Assembly (NCBI RefSeq): GCF_048544455.1
Contig: NC_133526.1
Coordinates: forward strand, 9,440,001 to 9,504,000
Direction: 5' to 3'
Length of the DNA stretch: 64,000 nucleotides
Origin: Silene latifolia
Taxonomy: Eukaryota; Streptophyta; Magnoliopsida; Caryophyllales; Caryophyllaceae
Below the pieces are notes generated by a model that worked only from the letters and a program-made list of their open reading frames with translations, did no database searches and was not told the DNA's origin. Every line of letters starts with the position of its first letter. Within the stretch, counting starts at the first letter, position 1. Positions 36,201-46,687 of the stretch are shown piece by piece. A program made the translations under genes and the position numbers.

Positions 36201-39200
36201 AAATAGTAGATACAACCTTATTTGTCCCATTCAAACCCAAACTGAATGCGGCCTGAGGTGACCTGTGACTCAATAATGACCGGATCTGAGCTGATTGTTG
36301 ATCCGACATGAAATAACTTGATGATGATTCAAATGAGATCAATATGAACATTTTACATAATATTAACTTAGAAACTAATTAATTCTGCATGACGATGACC
36401 AATTTACAAATCCAAACTTGAACTGAGACGATAATAACCTGACTTGCTAATAATCTTGATAATAACTTACTAATAATGGGCGAACCAAACTCGATTTGAT
36501 CCAAAAGAATAATTGGTCCGAAGAGAACCTGGTAAAACCCACGCGTAGGAAAGCATTTGTTTTCCTTTTTCCTACTGTAGGACTTTCTTTCTTTAGCCTA
36601 CCTATCAGACAATAAACTAAGGCTTTGACGACTGTGTCACTGCTGTCTGATTCACTCACCTAAATGTATTTTAAATCGTGGATATGCATGTATTTTAATA
36701 AGACCTGACACAATATAAAATATGCTAAGATAATGTTTGGGGACATTGATTTTATTTAAAATGCTACATATGAAATTTGTATTTTTAAATGTGAAATTCG
36801 AATTCAATTTACGTTGTTTGATAAAATCAAAAATCAAAAATTATAAATTCCCAATTGAATTTTATTGTTTGGGATAATATAGAATTCTGATTTCCAAATC
36901 TACATTTTGTGTGCCAAATCATTCAATCTTGGAGCATTATCCAACAGTTTATTTCTTCCAGAATCCAGAATTAATTTGCTTGGTTTGGTTAAAAATCCAT
37001 TGAAAACATCATATCGAAATCTTCGCATGATGCATTTAGTCCCAAACGTAAGTAATTAGGTATGATTGATCCAATCTTTGATGTATGTGCTTATAACATC
37101 CTAATCTCAGATTGTGCCATCATAATTTCGTCGTGTTCAATGAAGGGAAGTTTTGACAAGCTGTTGGAGGAAGATGGTAATGTGGTTTTAGTAGTGAAGG
37201 GGAGAGGCTGTTGGAGAAGGCAGCAGTGTAGAGAGATATTTGGGATTTGGAAATGAAAGGAGTAGAGGTCGTATTCACGTATTGGGCTGAAATGCATTAG
37301 GTTCAGCTTTGGATCATATCCAAAATATTTTCAAATTCAAATATTCTGATTTGTCAAATGACGGATTTCTGTGGAATCTTGATTGCTAAATGAGACCTAG
37401 ACCATAACCCAATTGTTAGTATTTGAAGATTTTTATTACCAGAGTGCTGGATTTTTGTTTGGCATTTTTTTTTTATCTTATCCAATATTCTCATTTTGCA
37501 TCGATCTGTGGCCAGTTTAGTTTTTTTCCACGTTTCCATTTTGTACCGCAGATACCTGTTGTGATGAGCTTTGCAGTCCCTGACCGTCCTCGGGAAGTTC
37601 GTATGGAAGCTGCTTATTTCCTTCAGCAGCTCTGTCAGTCAAGGTCAAGTTTTTTTACCTTTATTTTGTTTATAAGCTATGCACTTTTGAGTGGGTACTT
37701 TAGACCTTTTCAATGGCCTTGCTCCCTAGAAGGATGAAATATGTATCAGTAACGGGGAAGGGTGAGAGATGTGTTGGATTTTGCAGACGGATCAATCAAC
37801 TCAAGCTTTTAGTTATCCTATCTAGCTTTGGGATACTTGGGTCTAATGTCAAGCCAAGCCATTTTATATTGGACCTCAGCTGTATTGGAGTAATTGAAGT
37901 AGGTGTCTTTGTAGGCCCAAATTGACTTTCTACGAGCATGTTACATTGTTACCTACATTGGTTAATCTGTATTGCAGATCGACCGTCAGCCATGCTACTT
38001 CTACAGAAGTGTCAAAGTTCAAACCCTTCAGTAGACCTCATCGATTTTTTCTTTTCCCCATGGAGAACGTAAGCATAATCTTGTGCAATCGGAGTCTCTG
38101 ATCAATCAACGTGAAAATCAGTGTATTGTAAATACGTGTTAACGGGCTAGTCCTTCCTTAAAATCTTCAAAAAAAACTTGCTAGCAAACAAGTCTTTGTT
38201 TGGATAGAAGGAGTTGAAGGGAAAGGTAGTGGGACAAAATCCCTTGTTTGCTTAGCTAATGTGGTTGGAGGAAAATGAAGGGGAAGGGAAACAGAAAGAT
38301 TCATTTTCCCTCCTGCAAGTCTGATTTAAATCTCTCCAGCCTAGGAAAGATTAGTGTGACTATATAGTATATGCGTATTATTTTGGTATACTTTTGTGAT
38401 CTACACTTATACATGAATCAGTTACTTCATAATAGACTATGCACTTAGTCCCCTGGAGTACAGTAGCTACCGTTGTCTTATGTATCACGTGGCTGTGATG
38501 TGCTGGCATGTTCTTTCCTTTCAGTTACAATTGTTTCTGCAATTCTCAATTTTGCGTGCTACTGTAGAACACCCGTTTAGTATTTATCCTACCTGCTTAG
38601 TATTATACCCTAACAACGATGTTTGTGTCTCTTCTTGCAGTTCGCTAACGTTGCAAATGTTCATTGCTTGCCGTGGAATACCGGTTCTGGTTGGCTTTCT
38701 GGAGGCTGATTATGCGAAATACAGGCAAGATCACCGGTTTACATATTGTGAATACTAGAAATATGCATTCGACAGCCTGGGGTAGGTGGCTAGGTAAGCA
38801 ACTTCCTTCATCATGGGGGAAGTTGAATTCCCAAATCTCATGAATTGTAGTAATTCATGTATTTTAGGGAAGGTAACCAAAAGACTCCTGAGTCACTGAG
38901 ATGAAAAGACTCCTGAGTCACTGAGTCAGACCCTGGATCTGAAGCTATGTTTGATCCTGGTTTAGTGTTTGTCAATCAAATTTCTTTTTGTCGCTGCATG
39001 TGAGTGTCCCACATTGCTTGGAGAAGAGACTTTGTATCATTTTGTAAACCAAGGGGGCTACTCCTTCTATTGTCAATTGGTTTTAGGATGGAACCTCTCT
39101 TGTGTTTGTCAAGTGGTCCATCTTTCCTCCGTTCGGGTAAGGCCCGGTCCCATTTGCATGTACTAACGGTTGGGTACTATTGTTCATTTCAGCTTGCTAT

Positions 39201-42200
39201 AATGATTTTGTTTGCCGGTTTTGAGATATATATTATAATACAACTTGCCTTTTTACTTCATCTAAGAAAGGCTGCTTATTTCCAGGGATATGGTTCATTT
39301 GGCTATAGATGGCATGTGGCAGGTGTTCAAACTTCAGAGATCAACCCCAAGAAATGACTTCTGTCGAATTGCTGCTAAAAATGGGATTCTACTAAGGCTT
39401 ACCAACACACTTTATAGTTTGAATGAAGCTACTCGCCTTGCTTCTGTAACTGCTGGTGGTGGAGTTTTAGCAGATGGTTCTGTTCAGCAGCCACGTTCCG
39501 GTCAACTGGATCCTAGCCACCCTGTTTTCAGCCCAAGTGAAGCACTTCATTTGGGATCAGATCAGGTTGATTTTAGGGGGAGACTTAGTTGGGCTGATCA
39601 GTCTTCAATTACTGGTAGGTAGAGAACAATTGTTCCATTTCTCCAATTCAAGCAGCACGCATCTTAAAAAGCAATATTTTCTAGTTGATGCAGATAAGCC
39701 TCAGTCAAGCCATACAAGTAATACAACTGCTGAATCTGCAGCTACTTCTAGATCGACTGACCCAACGGACAAATTTGTGAATGTGGTAAAGGAGGCCGCT
39801 CGAGCTGAAATAGATAAACGAATTGCTGATTCCACCCGTAGAATTTCTACAGATAGGCCACGAAAATCTGCTGAAGGTGCTTCAAATGTGCTTCCGGGTG
39901 TTGTTTCGCCTCAACAGGCACAAGTTCGTCCTCTTCTTAGCTTGCTAGAGATGGAACCTCCTTCCCGGCATTTCTCTGGTCAACTAGATGTTCGCAATTT
40001 CACAGGAATTGAGAGACATGAGAGTGTAGTGCCTTTGTTGCATACGTCAAATGATAAAAAAGTAAATGGTGAATTTGATTTCCTGATGGCAGAGTTTGCA
40101 GGTAATTCTCCATCTGTTGGTGACTGTTTGCACATGTGACCCTTGTTTTTGTGTTCAGCGGGGAAGGATGTTTGGTCAGTAGATTAGGGCAGAACCTTTA
40201 ATTGGCTATATGTTTGACTTCTACATTAACAGGGGGGGGAGCTGGAGTTTTGAAAAATCCTTTTGTCGCATCAAATTACCGAATACCAGAACTTGGCGAT
40301 GGAAGGATCCGAAGACCATATTTGTCACATGGTACATACCAAATCAGTCATGATTCAATACTTTATTTGGTCTATTTTCTAGCAGTCTACTCAAATTATG
40401 GTAGCTGGTAGTGACCTAGTTGTTTGTGTAGTTTCCGTCTTCTTGCACTCTGCTTGCTCACATTGAGGTCCTTTATTATATTTGTGTAGATCCTATCTTC
40501 CTATAAATCCCCCACAACACTTCTTGCTCAAATAGTAGTCTTCTATTGTGGGCCCACTGTGCGTTCCAATTGACCAATTGTATCAATGCACCATCATACT
40601 TTGCATAGAAGGTTTTCGAAATGGCTAATGGGCCTTAGGGGTGCATGAAGCCCTTAGGTGCAGAGATATGTGTGTGTATTAATTAATCTGAAAGACTGAA
40701 ACTGATAATAGTCGAGCCTCTTCAACTTTCTGCAGATAAATACATCTTCTATGTATATAACTACTTTATATTGAAATATTGAATAGATGCAAGAAGTTAA
40801 CCTCTGTCTCACTTCTAGTGACTGTTAGTCTCTTTGAGATCAATCATGTGTTTGTCTAGGATATGCAACTCTTTTCCTTTTGAGACTTTTAAGCATACTT
40901 ATCATATTTGTCTGATATACCTAATGATGGAATATCTTGTTTCCTTTTCACTGAGCTCTCCATCCAATACATATTACATAGTGAAGGAAATGTGGGAAAT
41001 GTGGGGAAATGTGGGGAAGTCTCTTTGAGATCAATCATGTGTTTGTCTTATTTGCCCAACTCCTTGGCTAAATGCTTATTTTGCTGCCAATCAGTGGGCG
41101 TTTTTACATTGTTGGCAATAATGATATGTTCACTACACCGATTATTTCTAAAACGGAGTAGTAATTAGCAGTTCTTACACTTTTAGTTAGTTAACTATAT
41201 CAAAACATGAAACTTGTCACAAAAATAGACGTGTTTGCGACTCAATATCGTGTCGTATCTGGCACTTGTAGCCAAGTTGAAGTGACATAGGTTTTCAACC
41301 ACTAGTGTTGGATTAAAATTGAATATTCCATGCAGAGGTCTCTGGACGTGGAAAAGAAAATGGAAATTCTGAAACTCCAAGGTTGTCACAGAAAACAGCA
41401 ATCAAGAAGCTGGGATCATTACCTGCTAACGACGGAGCTACCTCTACATCTGGCGTTGCGTCACAGACACCATCTGGTGTACTCTCTGGTTCAGGTGTTT
41501 TAAATGCTAGGGCAGGGAGTGCAGCGTCATCAGGGCTGCTTTCACATATGGTCTCATCTCTGAATGCTGATGTTTCTAGAGAGTATCTTGAAAAGGTGGC
41601 AGAGCTCCTTCTTGAGTTTGCCCTAGCAGATACAACTGTCAAGTCCTATATGTGTAGTCAAAGTTTGCTTACCCGTCTATTTCATATGTTCCACAGGGTG
41701 GAACCTCCTATTCTCTTGAAGGTACTTGATGTTTATTATTTTCTCTGTTCATTTTATTTGTGTACCTTTTAGATGCTAGGGCATTGGGATTGCCTAGATT
41801 TTGTTGGAACTTTTGAGGTTTTAATGGTTTTACTTGGTGTTGCAGTTGCTGAAGTGCATCAACCATTTGTCAACTGACCCTAACTGTCTCGAGAATCTTC
41901 AGAGGGCAGAGGCAATTAAACATCTTATCCCTAACCTTGAGCTGAAAGAAGGGCCTCTGATTTCACAAATTCATCATGAGGTAAGAGGCAAATGTTTGTA
42001 TAATCAATTTTTAAATCTCTCTTTCGGAGTTGTGCATCTGTCATCATTCTCCTGATAAGCCTGCCATTAGTGAGGGCAAGGTTACATAACTTTTGATGCT
42101 TTTGTGGAACAATATTGGATTGAAAGTTTGGATTCTTGTCTACTTTGTTGGGAGATGAGATTTACAAATCACTGAGTAATTAGACGTTTATATGAAATGG

Positions 42201-45200
42201 AACAACAGATATATAATACTCCTTACAAAAATATCCGTGGAGAGTGTATGCTATGCTTGACATGTTGTAAACTTGTACTCATTATGACAAGGTGTAGTTT
42301 CGTGGATATTTCGTTTATGAGAAGGCTTTCTGGATTTTGATAGAATGCTTCTGCTAAATAAATTGTGTGCCTCTACCAATGGAAAATTCTGAATAAAATT
42401 GGTTAGCAAGTTGGGAATTAAACTCTTCTTTTTACACTCCCTCCTAAGTCTCAGCACCAACTCTTCCAGACTGCTCCTTTAAAATGATGCGTTTGTAGTG
42501 ATTTGTTTTGATCTTTCGACTTTTCTTTTTTTTAACGTTTCTGACTAGTTTTTTTTCCTCTTAAGGTCCTCAATTCGCTGTTCAACCTCTGTAAAATAAA
42601 TAAGAGACGACAAGAACAAGCAGCAGAAAATGGAATTATCCCACATCTGATGAATTTCATCATGGTAGATTCTCCTTTGAAACAATATGCATTGCCTTTG
42701 TTGTGTGACATGGCACATGCATCACGTAATTCAAGGGAGCAGTTACGAGCCCATGGTGGATTGGATGTATATCTGAGCTTGCTTGATGATGAACTTTGGT
42801 CTGTGACAGCATTAGATTCCATTGCAGTTTGTCTTGCACATGACAATGACAGCCGGAAAGTTGAACAAGCGTTGCTTAAGAAGGACGCAGTTCAGAAGTT
42901 GGTTAAGTTTTTCGAAAATTGCCCCGACCAATATTTTGTGCACATTTTGGAGCCTTTTTTGAAAATTATCACGTAAGCTTCTTTTCTTCGGGGTGCATAA
43001 TGCGTGCGTTTATTTATATTGTAGCATCTTCATGAATGACTTGCGAGACTGTATGCGCGCGCTTCTTACAAATCGCTGCATTTTTCATTACGTTTCATTC
43101 CCAAGCACCCTTTTGTGCTTTCAAACACGGTATCGTTGCCTACGTTTGACCGCCATACCTCACCATGAGAAGGAGCCTTTGCAGGGTACTAGCGTAATAT
43201 TGTTGTCGTTAGCATCTATGTGAACAGTGTATGGTGTCTCTCAACTTAGATGTCCATGTCCCTAATTAAATTCTGAATTTAGTTCATAGTCAACATGACC
43301 TCGAAGCCTCAAGACCTCTTGCCTATGGTAGGTCAGGAGGTAGGATTTATACAACCATAGACACATTATTTAATTTAATTAGGTACAAAATTAAGCAGCC
43401 TTTTAGTGCTTAGGGTTTGAAGTAGTGTGTAGGTTTAGTTGTTTTGTTTCATCACCCATTCACCCCTGCTGACTTTGTGTAAATTCTTATAAGTCTATTT
43501 CCATCACTAATGCAGGAAATCACCCCGAATAAACACAACTTTAGCTGTCAACGGATTAACTCCATTGCTCATTGCGAAGCTGGATCATCGGGATGCTATA
43601 GCTCGGCTAAATTTGCTGAAGTTAATTAAGGTTAGAAACATCAACTTCTATGTGCCCGTGAATTATTTGCTATTGCTTTGGGATCGCCTTTTTATGTACA
43701 TGTATGCAAGTGAGGTGGGAAATACAATACTCGCTCTACCACGCAAAACAAGTCTAGAAAGGATATGTTAACTACAAGGGCAGACTAAATTGAAATGTGT
43801 AGGATATAAGTACTATATGCTCAATCAGTTTTATGTTTTATCCGTAATCTGTATTACTGTTATGAACTTATGATATGTGCTGGCTTTTAAGCTATAGAAT
43901 TGGCCATTTAGCCTATTGGAATTTTTTTCTTATGTTTCGTCATGGGAAAGGATACATGTGGATTTTTAGTATTTGATGGTTTTTTGACATATTTTAGTGT
44001 TTTTATTTAATTTAAAATTTATTTATTTGTTCTTCTCCCCTTTATTTCATTTTTTTACCAACCATTTTCTTATATTTTTTTTACTTGGTTTACTTTTAAG
44101 GCATTCCGGATCCCTAATTCTATTTCGGTTTTCAAAATCCTTTTAATATTTTCTCTCGATTTAAATTTTAAGTTTTTTATAAAAGAAACCCCGAATTCGA
44201 TTTTAAAACCTTTAAGTTTACCTTGACCTTGCATTACATTTTTGCTCTCCCTTTTGTTTTTCATTTTACCTTTTCTATTCGCATTTTGAGTTGTGCGTTC
44301 ACCCATTGACGGTTCTAAAGGATGATTCATGTCAGCCGACCCCAAATCATTTTGGGATTAAGGCTCTGATGTTGTTGTTGTTGTTGTTCGTCATGGGTAA
44401 TAGCTGTGATAGGTACTCCCTCCATTCGCTCATTTATTTACCTAAACGTGAAACATGTAATAGCTGTCTTAAGGTGTCGTAGTCATTTGTTTACCTTTTC
44501 ATTTTGTATGAACGTGAAACATATAAATTACAAGCCTACCCTTACATATCTTTGTAGTTTTACTCCACCTGCCCACCACTTCACCACTGTTGATAACCCT
44601 AACGGCCCGACCAACCTCTGGCACTGGACCACTGTAGAAAGTAATACCACCACCGGGGTAATTGGAGCTAATAGAATTGGCCCAATAGGGGTAAACGAGT
44701 AGGTTAGGTAATTGGAGCAGTTAAAAAGTGATTTTGATAGATCAACTAACAAAACAAGTTAATGGAGACAATCAATAAGGTCCTAGTGTAGACTATTGTG
44801 TAGAGTTAAGGGGTACAACATAGAATTTTCCTTGTAATTTTTGGTCATCAGTGGCCTTGCTGCTACTTTTAATTACTGAACATGAGGGCAAAAGAGTATT
44901 TGTTGGCCAAATCCAATGCCGACAAATTTACACCTGGAAGGACGGAGTATCATGTATAATTTTTTTTTTTTACCATTTGACCTTTGTGGCTCACTTTATT
45001 ATTTTTCACCAATTTTATCTCCCCTTCTCGTTTATGTAAAAAAAAACGGTTATTTAGCGATTAGTTAGATGCTGACTTTTGAATCTGATGATATTAATGT
45101 ATCTACTAGGCTGTGTATGAGCATCATCCTCGGCCGAAACAATTGATAGTGGAAAATGATCTGCCACAAAAGCTCCAGAATCTAATAGAAGAGCGTAGAG

Positions 45201-45301
45201 ATGGACAGCGATCCGCCGCCTCCGGCGGCGGCGGCCAGGTCTTGGTTAAACAAATGGCTACTTCCTTGCTAAAGGCTCTCCATATCAACACAGTGCTGTA
45301 A
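21201..45301 (+). CDS. M3KE1: MAP3K epsilon protein kinase, complete, 25 exons
   Basis: A MAPKKK of the Cdc7/Cdc15-like group; the Arabidopsis relatives act in plasma-membrane integrity of pollen and in cytokinesis. Exons: 21201-21260, 22092-22226, 22808-22828, 23363-23436, 23538-23628, 23705-23788, 25668-25769, 26079-26210, 26592-26663, 27678-27781, 29697-29781, 30210-30608, 32646-32972, 33049-33093, 35608-35787, 35892-35975, 37552-37643, 38641-38724, 39286-39614, 39694-40101, 41336-41721, 41846-41980, 42566-42972, 43516-43630, 45110-45301. They sum to 4143 nt, 1380 aa, close to 1368 aa in Arabidopsis, all in phase. Kinase domain about 20-274: GKGAYG loop, K49, HRDIKGAN with D144, D162 of [12 protein letters not shown]. 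The C-terminal half is ARM/HEAT-like ([17 protein letters not shown]) and ends KALHINTVL. Intron 18 is GC-AG. A frame-neutral candidate exon lies at 40233-40331. The tail has extra residues AASGG. Confidence 0.96.
21389..21570. mobile_element. MITE with AGACGG termini, copy 3 (kinase intron 1)
   Basis: It begins CACTCTAGACGGATATATC and ends CCGTCTATAATGAGAATTTG, with ATAGACGGATATCTCC just inside. The inverted ends and the AAAGACGGATCAAAT interior match copy 2 at 19068. Confidence 0.65.
23022..23208. repeat. Purine-rich G/A repeat in kinase intron 3
   Basis: A run of GGAGGGAAAGGAAGGGG-like sequence introduced by CTTGTTTGGATAC and closing with GGAGGGAAAATGCTCCCCTCC. Related sequence occurs at 38182-38330 and, in inverse orientation, at 62440-62715, so it is a dispersed family, probably a MITE with purine-rich termini. 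Confidence 0.55.
24676..24860. mobile_element. MITE in kinase intron 6
   Basis: Inverted ends TATGTTACTCTGACAC (left) and GTCAGAGTAACATA (right) enclose GTGTCCGACACTTG and GTGTCAGGCACTTG. A partial relative (GTCGTATCTGGCACTTG ... GTGACATAG) lies near 41245-41292. No clear target duplication was found. Confidence 0.55.
25122..25555. repeat. Diverged tandem duplication in kinase intron 6
   Basis: Two diverged copies of a block containing ATTGTACTAGG, CTGGGTAGC, TTACCTTTCTA, and GTGCCTTTATCTGTTGT followed by a GGTATAATT/GATATAATT end. The copies start near 25124 and 25280; the second has about 110 bp of additional sequence. Confidence 0.6.
28010..28210 (+). mobile_element. SINE-like sequence in kinase intron 10
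   Basis: It contains GAGGTAAGGGGTGTCAGA, TTTGTGTTAGCAACACAAAG and GGTTGTTTCGGAGTGACCC, shared with the SINE at 60505-60658 (CCTGTGTTAGCAACACAAAG). The ends are not resolved. Confidence 0.5.
28625..29215 (+). mobile_element. RTE-type LINE remnant in kinase intron 10
   Basis: Translation shows [22 protein letters not shown] and [12 protein letters not shown], typical of the endonuclease of RTE-class plant LINEs; further on [18 protein letters not shown] and [11 protein letters not shown] resemble the region after the reverse transcriptase. The reverse transcriptase itself is missing and several stops and shifts interrupt the rest, so this is an internally deleted dead copy. Confidence 0.7.
29229..29420. 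repeat. Tandem ~100-bp duplication in kinase intron 10
   Basis: Two copies of a block with TGTGCATTTTGCAC/TGTGCATTTTACACC, TATCTGTATGA, AAGATATGTAGGA/AAGATGTGTAGGA and ATCATATAACTA, directly after the RTE remnant. Confidence 0.7.
30805..32235 (-). mobile_element. LINE remnant (zf-RVT region) in kinase intron 12
   Basis: On the minus strand the pieces [28 protein letters not shown] and then [18 protein letters not shown] follow the order of the zf-RVT domain and trailing region of plant L1-type elements. A hAT-type insertion (31335-31859) splits the zinc-binding motif between GEHEES and IDQLLLSC. Stops and shifts make it non-functional. The (AAG)GGGGTGACGCCCG stretch near 30830 resembles a 3' UTR also seen near 34680. 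Confidence 0.65.
31335..31859. mobile_element. hAT-type MITE built of GACCCG repeats
   Basis: A 525-bp element with ends TAGAGCTGGCAA and TTGCCACCTCTA (one internal mismatch) and an 8-bp target duplication AATAGACT/TATAGACT (31327-31334 and 31860-31867), as expected for hAT transposons. Its body is largely degenerate GACCCGACCCG arrays at both ends with an AT-rich centre. It sits inside a LINE remnant whose reading frame resumes on the other side, which confirms the boundaries. Confidence 0.82.
32239..32305. mobile_element. RTE-SINE tail fragment in kinase intron 12
   Basis: An (AAC)n run followed by ATCAGAGCCTTAATCCC and GATTTGGGGTCGGCTGACAT, the 3' tail (inverse orientation) shared with 43947-44386 and 49522-49820. 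Only the tail is present. Confidence 0.6.
33353..34096. mobile_element. Foldback MITE, copy 2 (kinase intron 14)
   Basis: A 744-bp relative of 16222-17097 in the same orientation: ends CGGGGAAGTGGTGATTGACC and GGTCAATCACCACTTCCCCG-type, with the same TTTGTGCAATTGTGAAATTA inner repeat and the same AT-rich centre (GTATGATTTTTTGAAAAAAA). The flanking duplication is short and A-rich (GAAAAAC), so its length is unclear. Confidence 0.85.
34256..34406 (-). pseudogene. Unidentified exon-like fragment in kinase intron 14
   Basis: A minus-strand open stretch reading [30 protein letters not shown] and [11 protein letters not shown], ending at a good donor-like site (ACAG|GTATGC). Residue composition looks like a real protein rather than random AT-rich DNA. 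I do not recognise the family. It lies right after a foldback MITE and before LINE/SINE debris, so a captured or retroposed gene fragment is plausible. Confidence 0.4.
34609..34850 (-). mobile_element. LINE 3' UTR fragment in kinase intron 14
   Basis: A T-tract (poly(A) on the minus strand) followed by AGTGATATCATTCATTAAGG and CACCATGGGGTGACACCC, similar to 30815-31000. Probably a 5'-truncated LINE end; no coding part remains. Confidence 0.45.
34986..35160 (+). mobile_element. tRNA-derived SINE in kinase intron 14
   Basis: It begins CCAAAGTTGGTTGGTGTGAG and contains the A-box-like GGTGTGAGTGGTAAGG and the B box GGGTCGATTCCTGAC, and ends in an A-rich tail. The flanks carry a similar AAAAAAAT(T)CTA sequence that may be the target duplication. 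The SINE at 57197-57625 is the same family. Confidence 0.75.
38182..38330. repeat. Purine-rich repeat in kinase intron 17
   Basis: TTTGTTTGGATAGAAGG followed by GGGAAAGG and GGAGGAAAATGAAGGGG runs; a member of the family at 23022 and 62440. Confidence 0.45.
40233..40331 (+). other. Candidate frame-neutral cassette exon of MAP3K-epsilon
   Basis: Within intron 20 a 99-nt segment lies between an acceptor (TTAACAG) and a donor (CATG|GTACAT). It starts in the phase left by exon 20 and ends in the phase needed by exon 21, adding 33 codons reading [24 protein letters not shown] and IRRPYLSH without a stop. I know no equivalent in the Arabidopsis protein. The G7 run just after the acceptor is unusual for an exon start. 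It could be a lineage-specific alternative exon or a chance open stretch. Confidence 0.4.
43947..44386 (+). mobile_element. RTE-mobilised SINE-like element in kinase intron 24
   Basis: A 440-bp insertion ending in (GTT)n and flanked by the perfect 11-bp duplication TTCGTCATGGG (43936-43946 and 44387-44397). Its 3' part GATTCATGTCAGCCGACCCC and GGGATTAAGGCTCTGATG is shared with 49522-49820 and the short tails at 32239 and 62019. A (TTG)n tail and this type of 3' end are typical of Au-like SINEs mobilised by RTE LINEs. Confidence 0.8.
44413..44955. mobile_element. Stowaway-type element in kinase intron 24
   Basis: It begins TACTCCCTCCATTCGC and ends GGAAGGACGGAGTA, with ATTTATTTACC near the left end. 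Inside, GTCATTTGTTTACC near 44484 suggests a second nested end. No coding capacity. Confidence 0.5.
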
Positions 45302-46687
45302 TTATTTAACCTTGTTTCCTACATCTCTTTTTTTACCGCTCAATTGGTAGGTTTATTTATGAGTGTAATGCTCTTTCAAAACTAGCCTTGTGCTTTTGTA
45401 TATACCCAAGCTTGGAAGTCGAATGTTCTTGTCTTTGCTTGTGAGTTGTAACAGCCTTTGGTGCCGACAAATATGATTCGTGTGTGTTGTGCTGTAAGCC
45501 GAGATTGTGCAATTGTGTATACCATCAACCCCCTGAGAAAAAAGAACCTGAAATAGTTTAGCACCTTGTTTTAGCACGTAAATATCCAAATGTCGAACCA
45601 CCTGGTGTAGGATGCGGCTGCGGCCCGCGTGGGTATGAAGATTATGACCACTTGACTACTAAGAATCGGGTTATAGACTTGCGGCTTTGATTCATTCCTT
45701 CGTTTTTTCCGACAACTCTGAGGGCACTGTCTTATTAAACTACTCATGGAACCATGGGGGAAAATACTGAAGCATCGGAAGGAATTTAAAAAAAAAAGCT
45801 ACTATTTTGGTGCTCAACTTTTCTTCTTAAAGTCAAGGTAGTTACTGCTTCCTAAATCCTAATCCCTCCTAAATTTATCAGGGTTCCTGCTTACTTTTAC
45901 ACGCTTTTAAAACCCGAAAGTTTCAATTTCTGATACCAACTACTCTTCCCCACACCATGACCAGACACCAGCCATAAAAGTGAGAGAACTTCACAAGTCC
46001 TGCCTTCCTCCAACCCCACCAGTCCGCCACTCTCCTCGACCCAACCTCCTACCACCTAACCCCACACCAACCGCCACATCCTCTTGCCTTTGCCTTTTGC
46101 CTCGTAGGTTTTCACACAACTGTGATCAACCAGAGCCAACGATCCCCGACTTCAAAGACAAACAATTCTATCCCAGAACAACCCCAACTTCAACTGCCAC
46201 CAACTCTACCCCAGAATGATGCTGCAGAAAGTGGTCATCCAAATCTGAGAACATCCGTACGAGGTCAAGTGATCGTCCAGATTTGGGAGGACGAAGAGAG
46301 GCAGGACTCCTAATATAGTGATATTACTAATCACCTTTAACAAAGAAAAACTACTATTAAAACCTCATTTATGAAGCAAGAAATGATAATGGAGGTTTTA
46401 AGAATTACTCTATTTGGTAGGTTTATTTATACTCTAGATTATTGCAATGGTTAAAAAGTGATATAATAGATCAACATAACAAATTAATGGAGACAACTTC
46501 CTCTCTGAGATGCCACAAAAGTCTGCATAAATAAATAACAAAGAAAAACCACAAACCAAAATTGTTTCTCAGCTAGTTTTACAAGCAGAGCAACAAGAAA
46601 GCTGAGCACAAATTAAGACTAATAATAATAATACACTCGACTCAAACGATTAACTGCTAATGATAACAAGCGGATGAGCAGTATACG
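45302..46687. other. Convergent intergenic region (3' UTRs)
   Basis: About 1.4 kb between the stop codons of the kinase (plus) and nucleolin (minus) genes. It must hold both 3' UTRs. A C-rich, proline-type low-complexity patch lies at 45945-46220; I see no convincing separate gene. Confidence 0.6.

Noticed and set aside
39000-39170. Possible TRIM-like LTR (GTCCCACATTGCTTGGAGAA) in kinase intron 18
   Set aside because: Resembles the start of known plant short LTR elements, but no second end, duplication or PBS could be found.
44484-44530. Second Stowaway-like end (GTCATTTGTTTACC) in kinase intron 24
   Set aside because: No matching inverted end could be paired with it, so it is not listed as a separate element.
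45980-46313. Two overlapping Pro/Thr-rich open frames between the kinase and nucleolin genes
   Set aside because: Low-complexity C-rich DNA in a convergent 3' UTR region; no recognisable protein.
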